A stretch of 64,000 nucleotides of DNA from CAWKOH01 sp963851245 (GTDB lineage: Bacteria > Actinomycetota > Acidimicrobiia > Acidimicrobiales > Palsa-688): positions 1 through 64,000 of the forward strand of contig CAWKOH010000003.1 of NCBI GenBank assembly GCA_963851245.1, written 5' to 3'. This document shows positions 43,923 through 51,071 of the stretch, in pieces (position 1 is the first letter of the stretch; every line of letters begins with the position of its first letter). The notes beneath the pieces are model-generated. The model did not search any database, was not told the origin of the DNA, and saw only the letters and a program-made list of their open reading frames with translations. Position numbers and translations under genes: made by a program.

Positions 43923-44162
43923 CTACTCGAGGTTGACCACGGGGCAGGTAAGTGTCCGCGTTATCCCTTCGATCATCTGAAGGCGGCTCACGATCATACG
44001 GCCCAGCTCGTCGACTGACCCGGCCTCGGCCCGGACGATCACGTCGTAGGGGCCGGTAACGTCGTCAGAAGCCACAACGCCCGGTATATCCCGCACGTGG
44101 CTCGCCACGTACGCGGCCTTGCCGACCTCGGTCTGGATCAGTACGTACGCGCTCACGGCCAC
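43923..44162 (-). CDS. Stand-alone Lrp/AsnC ligand-binding (RAM) domain protein
   Basis: A 79-residue protein consisting only of the RAM domain of Lrp/AsnC regulators (SAYVLIQTEVGKAAYVASHVRDIPGV, GPYDVIVRAEAGSVDELGRMIVSRLQMIEGITRTLTCPVV). No DNA-binding helix-turn-helix is present. Stand-alone RAM proteins pair with full regulators or bind amino acids. GAGGAGA precedes the GTG start. It lies just downstream of pckG on the same strand, with 54 nt between, so it may be co-expressed with it. Confidence 0.88.
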   Translation of the reverse strand: MAVSAYVLIQTEVGKAAYVASHVRDIPGVVASDDVTGPYDVIVRAEAGSVDELGRMIVSRLQMIEGITRTLTCPVVNLE

Positions 44163-44216
44163 TTGCTGTCTCCTCTCGGACGAGGACTCTCGGGCGAGTG
44201 AGATGGTAGGTCTGAT

Positions 44217-46019
44217 CTAGCCCAGCCGCTTCTCGAGCTCGGCGAGCTCGTCGAGCAGCTCCGCAGGCAACCTGTCGCCGAGGGTGTCGAAATGCGCCTC
44301 TATGGACGGCAGCTCTTGCCGCCAGCCCGCCAGATCGACGCGAAGCAGTTCCTTCATGGCGCCCTCGGCCAGATCCAGGCCCTCGACGGGGATGGCATCC
44401 TGTGGCGGTAGAAGGCCGATGGGGGTCTCGGCCGCGGCAGCCTTGCCGCTGCACCGTTCGAATACCCACTCGAGAACCCGGCTGTTGTCGCCGTAACCGG
44501 GCCACAAGAAGCGGCCGTCGTCGTCCTTTCGGAACCAGTTGACGTAGAAAATCCTCGGCAGCTTCTCGGGATCCGCCTGGCTCCCGATCCTGAGCCAGTG
44601 GCCGAGGTAGTCGGCCATGTTGTAACCGCAGAAAGGCAGCATGGCAAAGGGGTCTCGACGTAGTTTCCCCACCGCACCGGCTGCAGCCGCGGTGGTCTCC
44701 GAGGCCATGATCGATCCCATGAAGACGCCGTGTTGCCAGTTGAAGGCCTCTGTGATCAACGGCACGACCGTGGACCGGCGTCCTCCGAAGAGGATGGCCG
44801 AGATCGGGACGCCCTGCGCGTCTTCCCACTCCGGGGCGATGGCGGGATCCTGGGATGCCGGAGCGGTGAACCGGGCGTTCGGGTGGGCGGCGGGTGTGGC
44901 GGTTCCCGGGGTCCAGGACTGGGCCTTCCAGTCGGTCAGGTGGTCAGGGGGAGCGGCGGTCATTCCTTCCCACCACACGTCGCCGTCGTCGGTCAGGGCC
45001 GTGTTCGTGAAAATGCAGTTCCCCGAGAGGGTGAGCATGGCGTTGAGGTTGGTCTTGTTGTTGGTTCCCGGAGCCACCCCGAAGAAGCCATACTCCGGGT
45101 TTATGGCCCACAAACGCCCATCCGCTCCGAACTTCATCCAGCAGATGTCGTCGCCGACGGTCTCGACCTTCCAGCCCGGCAACGTGGGCACGAGCATGGC
45201 CAGATTGGTCTTGCCGCACGCCGACGGGAAAGCTCCGGTGATGTAGCGCACCTCCCCGTCGGGGGAGGTCAGCTTGAGGATCAGCATGTGCTCGGCCAGC
45301 CAGCCCGCGTCCCGCGCCATGACCGAGGCGATCCGCAGCGCGAAGCATTTCTTCCCGAGCAGCGCGTTGCCTCCATACCCGGACCCGAACGACCAGATCT
45401 CCCTGGTTTCGGGGAAGTGGGCGATGTACTTGTTCTCGGCGTTGCAGGGCCAGGGAACGTCAGCCTGCCCCGGCTCGAGCGGCGCACCGATCGAGTGCAC
45501 GCACGGGACGAACTCGCCGTCGTCTCCAAGAACCTCCAGGGCACCCTTACCCATGCGGGTCATGATCTTCATGCTCACGGCGACATAGGCCGAGTCCGTG
45601 AGCTGGACGCCGATGTGGGCGATAGGGGAGCCGAGCGGACCCATGGAGAAGGGCACCACGAACATGGTGCGGCCCCTCATGCAGCCGGTGTAGAGACCGG
45701 TCAGCATGTCCTTCATCTCGGCCGGGTCCCGCCAGTTGTTCGTGGCGCCGGCGTCAGCCTGGTTTTTCGAGCAGATAAAGGTCCGGTCCTCGACGCGGGC
45801 CACGTCTGCGGGATCCGATCCGGCCCAGTAGCTGTTCGGGCGCTTGGCGTCCGATAGCCGCTTGAACGTGCCACTCGCTACGAGCGAGGCGCACAATAAG
45901 TCGTATTCCTCTGCGCTGCCATCGCACCAGACCACGTCATCCGGCTGGGTGATCTGTGCCCACTTGGCGACCCACTGACGAAGACGCGAGTGGCTCGTGA
46001 GAGGCTCGGTGGAGGTCAC
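44217..46019 (-). CDS. pckG: Phosphoenolpyruvate carboxykinase (GTP)
   Basis: PckG interconverts oxaloacetate and PEP with GTP/GDP, the entry step of gluconeogenesis. The 600-residue enzyme shows the PEPCK P-loop PSACGKTNLAMLVP (residues ~264-275), the metal-binding VGDDICWMKFGADGRLWAINPEYGFFGVAPG and IMASETTAAAAGAVGKLRRDPFAMLPFCGYNMADYLGHWL. The GTP type is clear from length and these motifs. AAAAGGAG precedes the GTG start at 46019. The gene is divergent from thiL with 67 nt between. Confidence 0.95.
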   Translation of the reverse strand: MTSTEPLTSHSRLRQWVAKWAQITQPDDVVWCDGSAEEYDLLCASLVASGTFKRLSDAKRPNSYWAGSDPADVARVEDRTFICSKNQADAGATNNWRDPAEMKDMLTGLYTGCMRGRTMFVVPFSMGPLGSPIAHIGVQLTDSAYVAVSMKIMTRMGKGALEVLGDDGEFVPCVHSIGAPLEPGQADVPWPCNAENKYIAHFPETREIWSFGSGYGGNALLGKKCFALRIASVMARDAGWLAEHMLILKLTSPDGEVRYITGAFPSACGKTNLAMLVPTLPGWKVETVGDDICWMKFGADGRLWAINPEYGFFGVAPGTNNKTNLNAMLTLSGNCIFTNTALTDDGDVWWEGMTAAPPDHLTDWKAQSWTPGTATPAAHPNARFTAPASQDPAIAPEWEDAQGVPISAILFGGRRSTVVPLITEAFNWQHGVFMGSIMASETTAAAAGAVGKLRRDPFAMLPFCGYNMADYLGHWLRIGSQADPEKLPRIFYVNWFRKDDDGRFLWPGYGDNSRVLEWVFERCSGKAAAAETPIGLLPPQDAIPVEGLDLAEGAMKELLRVDLAGWRQELPSIEAHFDTLGDRLPAELLDELAELEKRLG

Positions 46020-46086
46020 GGGTGAATGGTTCTCCTTTTGACTCTGCCTACGATCCCCCTGTGGATTACGTTAGTGGATCGGGATC

Positions 46087-47022
46087 GTGACGAGCGAGTT
46101 CGCGGCCATCGCGAGGATCCGCTCGCGGCTGCCGCAGGCTCCGGACGCCGGCCAGATCTGGATCGGTGACGACGCCGCCGTCCTGCCTGGTCCCTCCGGC
46201 GGCCACACCCTTCTGGCTGCGGATACAGCTGTAGCTGGCGTTCACGCCGACCTGGCCCTGACCGGTCTCGACGACCTGGGATGGAAGGCGATGGCCGCCG
46301 CCCTGAGCGACCTGGCCGCCATGGGCGGCGACCCCGGCCACTCGCTCGTCACGGTGGCCGCTCCGCCCGGCACCGACCTGGACCTGCTCTACGAAGGCCT
46401 GGCGGACGCCGCCTCGGCCTACAACTGCCCGATCGTCGGCGGGGACCTCACCGGGTCCCCGGTTCTGGTCGTCACAGTCGCGGTGACGGGCTGGTGCGAT
46501 GCCAATCCGGTGCTCCGGGGCGGGGCCCGACCAGGTGATTTCATCTGGGCTACGGGTGCATTGGGAGGGGCGGCGGCCGGCCTTCGATGCCTGCGATCCG
46601 CTGATTCGGGCGACCGGGAGGGACGGTCTCTCGTTGAGGAGATCCGGAGTGAACTGATCCGGGCCCACACACGGCCGGCGCCTGACTTTGCCGGCGGGCG
46701 GGCCGCCCGGCTCGGCGGGGCGCGGGCCATGATCGACGTGTCCGACGGCCTGGCCGCCGATCTCGGGCACCTCGCCGAAGCCTCGAGCGTGGGCGTAGAG
46801 CTCGATTCGGTCCCGGTCGCCGCCGGCGCGGGGGTCGAGGACGCTCTGCATGGGGGTGACGACTACGTCCTTGTCTTTTGCGCACCCGATCCCGATCGAA
46901 TCGACGCCGCCTTCGGCGAGCTTCCACCGCCTGTGCGGATGGGACGGTGCACCGCCGACCGGGCTCAGATGACGCTGGCCGGGAGGCCCTTCACCCCGGT
47001 TGGCTGGGAGCACCAGTTTTGA
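46087..47022 (+). CDS. thiL: Thiamine-monophosphate kinase
   Basis: ThiL phosphorylates thiamine monophosphate to the active diphosphate. The 311-residue PurM-like kinase shows WIGDDAAVLPGP, AADTAVAGVHADL (Mg site), GWKAMAAALSDLAAMGG, VGGDLTGSPVLVVTVAVTG and MIDVSDGLAADLGHLAEASSVGVEL. GTG 46087 is used. Its stop overlaps the thiD start (TTGA), so thiL-thiD form an operon for thiamine diphosphate synthesis and salvage. Confidence 0.93.
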   Translation: MTSEFAAIARIRSRLPQAPDAGQIWIGDDAAVLPGPSGGHTLLAADTAVAGVHADLALTGLDDLGWKAMAAALSDLAAMGGDPGHSLVTVAAPPGTDLDLLYEGLADAASAYNCPIVGGDLTGSPVLVVTVAVTGWCDANPVLRGGARPGDFIWATGALGGAAAGLRCLRSADSGDREGRSLVEEIRSELIRAHTRPAPDFAGGRAARLGGARAMIDVSDGLAADLGHLAEASSVGVELDSVPVAAGAGVEDALHGGDDYVLVFCAPDPDRIDAAFGELPPPVRMGRCTADRAQMTLAGRPFTPVGWEHQF

Positions 47023-47828
47023 GCCGAGAGGCGACCATCGTGGCCCTGACCGTGGCCGGCTCCGACTCCAGTGGCGGCGCAGGCGTGCAAGCGGACTTGA
47101 AGACCTTCGGCGCCCTGGGGGTATGGGGACTCTCCGCCGTCACAGCCGTCACCGCCCAGAACGCCCGCGGTGTCGCGGCCGTTCACGCTGTGCCCGGGTG
47201 GATGGTAAGAGCTCAGATCGACGCCGTCGCCGGCGAGTCGAGACCTGCGGCAATCAAGACCGGGATGCTGGCTACCGCCGAGATCGTCGAAACGGTTGCG
47301 GCTGCGGTTGCCGACCTTCGCCTCACGCCGCTCGTAGTCGATCCGGTGCTCACGGCCAGCCAGGGCGGCAGCTTGCTCGAACCGGACGGCATCAGAGCCA
47401 TCAAGAATCTGCTGCTTCCGATGTGCGATGTCCTGACCCCCAACCTCAGCGAAGCCGAAGTCTTCCTGGGTCAGCGGGTGACTGAAGTCGCTGACATGCC
47501 AGACGCCGCGGCCGCTCTGGCTGCGCTGGGTCCCGGCGCCGTCCTCTTGAAAGGCGGGCATCTTCGAGGTGAACGGTCCCCGGACCTTCTCTGGTTTGGA
47601 GGGACAGCTATCTGGCTGGAAGGCCCCCGGCTCGTCACCGACCACACCCACGGAACCGGTTGCACGCTGTCAGCGGCGATAGCGGCGTATCTGGCCGTGG
47701 GTCTTCCGGTGCCCGAAGCGTGCTCGAAAGGCAAGGCCTTCGTCACCGGAGCCATAGCCGGCGGGTTCGGGATCGGCTCGGGGCCGGGTCCCGTCGATCC
47801 GCTCTGGAACTGGGGCAAACCTCCCTAG
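47019..47828 (+). CDS. thiD: Hydroxymethylpyrimidine/phosphomethylpyrimidine kinase
   Basis: ThiD makes HMP diphosphate for thiamine synthesis. The 269-residue ribokinase-fold enzyme has VAGSDSSGGAGVQADLKTFGALGVWGLSAVTAVTAQN, the family's LTPLVVDPVLTASQGG, PNLSEAEVFLG and the anion hole THGTGCTLSAAIAAYLA with the catalytic Cys region. TTG 47019 is chosen because it overlaps the thiL stop; GTG 47040 is an alternative. The gene completes a thiL-thiD pair. Confidence 0.93.
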   Translation: MSREATIVALTVAGSDSSGGAGVQADLKTFGALGVWGLSAVTAVTAQNARGVAAVHAVPGWMVRAQIDAVAGESRPAAIKTGMLATAEIVETVAAAVADLRLTPLVVDPVLTASQGGSLLEPDGIRAIKNLLLPMCDVLTPNLSEAEVFLGQRVTEVADMPDAAAALAALGPGAVLLKGGHLRGERSPDLLWFGGTAIWLEGPRLVTDHTHGTGCTLSAAIAAYLAVGLPVPEACSKGKAFVTGAIAGGFGIGSGPGPVDPLWNWGKPP

Positions 47829-47871
47829 TTTTCGCTCAAGTACCGCCCCCCTACTGCCGAGTCAGAAATCC

Positions 47872-48663
47872 ATGACGGTCTCGCGCCTCGGCGCATCCCG
47901 GACGCACGGCGTGTTGGTTGATTCGGCCGCGTCCGCCGAGGGATATGTGCGGCTGTCAGGCGTTTCGACCCCTCCCGGCCAGGTTTTCGCCGACCTTCTC
48001 CTTCTCGGTGCCCTGGCTTGCCAAGCACCGGTGGCCGTCCTCTCCGTTCCGCAGGCCGGGGCCGGATGGAGCACCCTCTCGCACGGGTTCGACACCCGGG
48101 ATGGCCTGAACGACCCTCTTCTGCTTGATGCCATCGCAGGGAGTGGCGGCCCCGTCGAGTTCGTAGACCTGGTCACGAGTCTGCCCAAGAGCCCTTTGGT
48201 GCTCCCCCCTCACTCGATGCGGTGGGCCTACGGCGTCGCTCTCCGGGACGGCGGCGGGTCGGTGGTCGGTGTTGTTGCTGTCATGGATCGGTGGCTCCGG
48301 CAACTCACCAAGCGAGAGCAGCGGGCCATGGCCGCCCTGGCCCGTCAACTGACCGGACACCTCTCTCAGTTGCGCCGGCCTCACGATGGTGGCGACGAGC
48401 CACGGCCGGTCCTTCGGGGCGTACCGAAGCCGCCCCCCGCACCGGCGCCCTCTCGGTCCCGGGGCAGCCATTCGCCTGAGACTCCCCAACTGCTGCGCAG
48501 CCACGAGGTGGCGTCCATCTTCGACGTCACCGAGCGGACCGTGATCAACTGGGCCGCCGCCGGCAAGCTTCCAAGCCTGCGCACGATCGGTGGGCACCTG
48601 CGCTTCCGCCGCGAAGATGTGATGAAGCTCCTGTCGGGAGCCGAAGACTCCAGCTTTCGATAG
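47872..48663 (+). CDS. GAF-like domain fused to BldC/excisionase-type HTH
   Basis: A 263-residue regulator. Residues ~30-165 resemble a GAF sensor domain (VFADLLLLGALACQAPVAVLSVP, MRWAYGVALRDGGGSVVGVVAVMD, then KREQRAMAALARQL). A Pro-rich linker follows. The C-terminal ~55 residues (LRSHEVASIFDVTERTVINWAAAGKLPSLRTIGGHLRFRREDVMKLL) are an excisionase/MerR-type winged helix very like BldC. It should bind DNA in response to a ligand, redox or light signal held by the GAF domain; the ligand is unknown. No phage or integrase gene is near. It converges on rpmB across the tandem repeat at 48691. Confidence 0.85.
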   Translation: MTVSRLGASRTHGVLVDSAASAEGYVRLSGVSTPPGQVFADLLLLGALACQAPVAVLSVPQAGAGWSTLSHGFDTRDGLNDPLLLDAIAGSGGPVEFVDLVTSLPKSPLVLPPHSMRWAYGVALRDGGGSVVGVVAVMDRWLRQLTKREQRAMAALARQLTGHLSQLRRPHDGGDEPRPVLRGVPKPPPAPAPSRSRGSHSPETPQLLRSHEVASIFDVTERTVINWAAAGKLPSLRTIGGHLRFRREDVMKLLSGAEDSSFR

Positions 48664-48690
48664 CGACGGCGGCTTAGCCGCCCACTTGTC

Positions 48691-48827
48691 CGTGGCGGAC
48701 GGCTCGGTTGTCTGAGCCTCCGTGGCGGACGGCTCGGTTGGTCTGAGCCTCCCTAGCGGACGGCTCGGTTGGTCTGAGCCTCCCTAGCGGACGGCTCGGT
48801 TGGTCTGAGCCTCCCTAGCGGACGGCT
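48691..48827 (-). repeat. Tandem array of 31-bp repeats duplicating the rpmB 3' end
   Basis: Four units (48691-48720, 48721-48751, 48752-48782, 48783-48813) and a partial fifth at 48814-48827. The partial unit is the end of rpmB itself, including its stop codon at 48815-48817; the two gene-proximal full copies keep the TAG, the two distal ones have changed it to a CGTGG form. Each unit can fold a small hairpin (GGCTC...GAGCC). The array fills the gap between two convergent genes and may act as a repeated terminator. Confidence 0.85.
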
Positions 48828-49009
48828 TTGGTGATCTTGCCCGCCCGCAGGCAGGACGTGCACACGTGCACCCGCTTCGGGCTGCCCCCCACTATCGCCC
48901 TTACTCTCTGAATGTTCGGATTCCAGCGGCGCTTGGTGCGTCGATGCGAGTGGCTGATGCTCATGCCGAAAGACGGCCGCTTGCCGCAAACCTCACAAAC
49001 CGCTGCCAT
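48815..49009 (-). CDS. rpmB: 50S ribosomal protein L28
   Basis: L28 of the zinc-ribbon type, 64 residues: MAAVCEVCGKRPSFGMSISHSHRRTKRRWNPNIQ, then CTSCLRAGKITKAVR. Four cysteines in two C-x2-C pairs should bind zinc. The ATG at 49009 is chosen over a 4-residue extension. It heads the conserved run that continues on the other strand with fakA and recG; rpmB and fakA are divergent. The last codons and stop are the template of the 31-bp tandem array just downstream. Confidence 0.95.
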   Translation of the reverse strand: MAAVCEVCGKRPSFGMSISHSHRRTKRRWNPNIQRVRAIVGGSPKRVHVCTSCLRAGKITKAVR

Positions 49010-49064
49010 CGGGGACCACACCTCACTCTTCGGGGACTCACCGGTCCGGACCGGCCCATCAGGT

Positions 49065-49070
49065 TAGCAT
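49065..49070 (+). promoter_or_regulatory. Leaderless -10 element for fakA
   Basis: TAGCAT ends 6 nt before the ATG at 49077, in the 67-nt gap to the divergent rpmB. Confidence 0.5.
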
Positions 49071-49076
49071 CCGCCT

Positions 49077-50726
49077 ATGCAGACGCAGGAGCGCCTGACT
49101 GCCCCCGATTTGGTCTGTGTGCTCACGGCCTACCGGGACGCGCTTCGCGAGCACCAGAACTTCATCAACCGGCTCAACGTATACCCGGTCCCCGACGGCG
49201 ACACCGGAACGAACATGGCCCTGACGCTCGAGGCGGTCGTCAAGGAACTCTCCGGTTGTGAGCCTTCCGACATGGTCAGCGTGGCCCACGGCATCAGCTA
49301 CGGCTCGTTGATGGGGGCACGGGGAAACTCGGGGGTGATCCTCTCGCAGATCCTGCGGGGCTTGTCGGAGTCGGTTCGCGACCGCGACGGCATCGATGGG
49401 TTTGTCATCATCGATGGCCTCGAACGAGCGGCAGCCGGGGCCTACCAGGCGGTGCAGAACCCGGTCGAGGGGACCATCCTCACCGTGGCCCGCGCCGCGG
49501 CTGAGTCCGCGGCAATGAAAGGCGGGGAAGCCGGCTTGATCGGGGTGCTCGAAGCAGCCCGGCGCGGAGCCGACGAGGCGCTGGAGCGCACCCCCGATCT
49601 GCTTCCTGTGCTGAAGACCGCCGGCGTGGTCGATTCTGGCGGCGCCGGCCTGGTGCTGCTCTTCTACGCGTTTCTGCACGTCGCCGACGGCCAGCCCCTT
49701 CCCAACGCCCCCGAGGTCGAGACCGGGCCGACGTCGGTCGACCTCACCGGTCACGAGCCGGGTCAAGGCGGATCGGAGGGTCTCCGTTACGAGGTCATGT
49801 ACCTCCTGGAGGCTCCCGACGAACTGATCCCGGCCTTCAGGGAGGTCTGGGCCGGCCTCGGAGACTCGATTGTCGTGGTGGGCGGGGACGGTATATGGAA
49901 CTGCCATATCCACACCGACGACATCGGGGCGTCGATAGAGGCGGCGCTCGAAGCCGGCCGGCCGCGCCAGGTCCGGGTAACGGACCTGTTCGAGCAGGTC
50001 GAAGAGGAACGCTGGGTTCGCGACGCAGCCGCCACCTCGGCGGAGGAGGAACCGCCCGAGGAGCCGGCCGTCTGCTCTGTGGTGGCGGTCTGCACGGGTG
50101 AGGGAATCCGGCGCATCTTCCGCTCCCTCGGAGTCCATCATGTGGTCAGTGGAGGTCAGTCCATGAATCCCTCGACGGCTGACCTCCTCGAGGCCATAGA
50201 CGCCGCTCAAGGGGAGCAGGTGGTGATCCTTCCGAACAATAAGAACATCGTGCCGGTGGCCGAACAGGCAGCGCTGCAGGCGGCCAAGCCGGTTCGGGTT
50301 ATACCGACCAGAGGTATTCAGGAGGGCTTCGCGGCCCTCCTCGAGTACGACCCGGATGGGGATGCCAACTCGAATGTCGCCCTGATGTCCGAGAGTGCGT
50401 CCCGAGTTGTAGCCGGGGAGATCACGCGCGCCGTCCGCTCGAGCGCCTGCGAGGCCGGTCCCATTGCTGAAGGCGATTACCTCGGGCTCTCCCGGCGCGG
50501 CATCGAGGTGGTCGCCCCGGATCTCGCCGGCGCCTCTGTCGCCCTCCTGCAACGACTGATCGACCGGGATCACCACGAGATCGTCACCATCATCGCCGGG
50601 GAGGGCTCGGCCGCGGCGAGCACCCGGAGGATAACGGAGTGGATGGACCAAGCCCACCCCGATGTCGCCGCCGAGGTCCACCACGGTGGCCAGCCCCTCT
50701 ATCCGTATCTCTTCAGCATCGAGTGA
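49077..50726 (+). CDS. fakA: DAK2-domain fatty acid kinase FakA/YloV-like
   Basis: FakA binds ATP and phosphorylates fatty acids presented by FakB proteins. The 549-residue product has the DhaL/Dak2 domain (NRLNVYPVPDGDTGTNMALTLEAV with the metal-binding Asp residues, residues ~30-55; YGSLMGARGNSGVILSQILRGL), VVDSGGAGLVLLFYAF, then the middle and C-terminal domains typical of YloV (GDGIWNCHIHTDD, ILPNNKNIVPVAEQAA). No fakB is in the window. The place between rpmB and recG is conserved in many bacteria. The ATG at 49077 is supported by TAGCAT upstream. Confidence 0.9.
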   Translation: MQTQERLTAPDLVCVLTAYRDALREHQNFINRLNVYPVPDGDTGTNMALTLEAVVKELSGCEPSDMVSVAHGISYGSLMGARGNSGVILSQILRGLSESVRDRDGIDGFVIIDGLERAAAGAYQAVQNPVEGTILTVARAAAESAAMKGGEAGLIGVLEAARRGADEALERTPDLLPVLKTAGVVDSGGAGLVLLFYAFLHVADGQPLPNAPEVETGPTSVDLTGHEPGQGGSEGLRYEVMYLLEAPDELIPAFREVWAGLGDSIVVVGGDGIWNCHIHTDDIGASIEAALEAGRPRQVRVTDLFEQVEEERWVRDAAATSAEEEPPEEPAVCSVVAVCTGEGIRRIFRSLGVHHVVSGGQSMNPSTADLLEAIDAAQGEQVVILPNNKNIVPVAEQAALQAAKPVRVIPTRGIQEGFAALLEYDPDGDANSNVALMSESASRVVAGEITRAVRSSACEAGPIAEGDYLGLSRRGIEVVAPDLAGASVALLQRLIDRDHHEIVTIIAGEGSAAASTRRITEWMDQAHPDVAAEVHHGGQPLYPYLFSIE

Positions 50727-51071
50727 TCCGGCTGTGCCGAAGGTCACCGACTGACTGTGACAGCGGAGACAGAACGAACGCTCTGAGCAGCGCATGATGT
50801 CTCCATGCGGAGGGAATCGGGCAAGTGGCGGGGAATCTGCACGAGGATCCGCGACGGTTGGATCACAGCGTGGTGACCAGCCGCCCCGGATACGTCGTTC
50901 CGTTCCCCCAACGGCGCCGCCCTCGCTCCTGAGACCGCACCCCCCCGGCGTAGCTCTCAGGAGCGGGGCGGCGCGACACTCGCGTCCGGCGTGCGGCGGC
51001 GCCGGCCGTCGAGTGAGCCCCTCTTTTGAGCTCCGACCGGCTGGTCACGGGGAGCCCGTAACTTGAGGCGG
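50727..51071. other. Intergenic region with a long GC-rich hairpin before recG
   Basis: The 345-nt gap has no convincing gene; two open frames of 61-90 codons lack domain or coding signal. It contains a hairpin with 20-nt arms at 50914-50934 and 50955-50974. Before it lies a weakly structured stretch with short repeats of TGACTGACTGTGACAG type near 50744-50762. Confidence 0.55.
50914..50974 (+). terminator. Near-perfect inverted repeat downstream of fakA
   Basis: Arm 50914-50934 pairs with 50955-50974 over 20 bp with a single bulged base and a 20-nt loop containing C7. No T-run follows, so it would be a rho-dependent or pausing hairpin rather than a canonical intrinsic terminator. It lies 188 nt after the fakA stop and 98 nt before recG. 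Confidence 0.45.

Noticed and set aside
48691..48827. CRISPR array
   Set aside because: The units abut with no spacers, and they are copies of the rpmB 3' end; no cas gene is near.
50794..51066. 90-residue open frame in the fakA-recG gap
   Set aside because: No domain, no clear start signal and low-complexity Arg/Pro/Gly content; it covers the hairpin.
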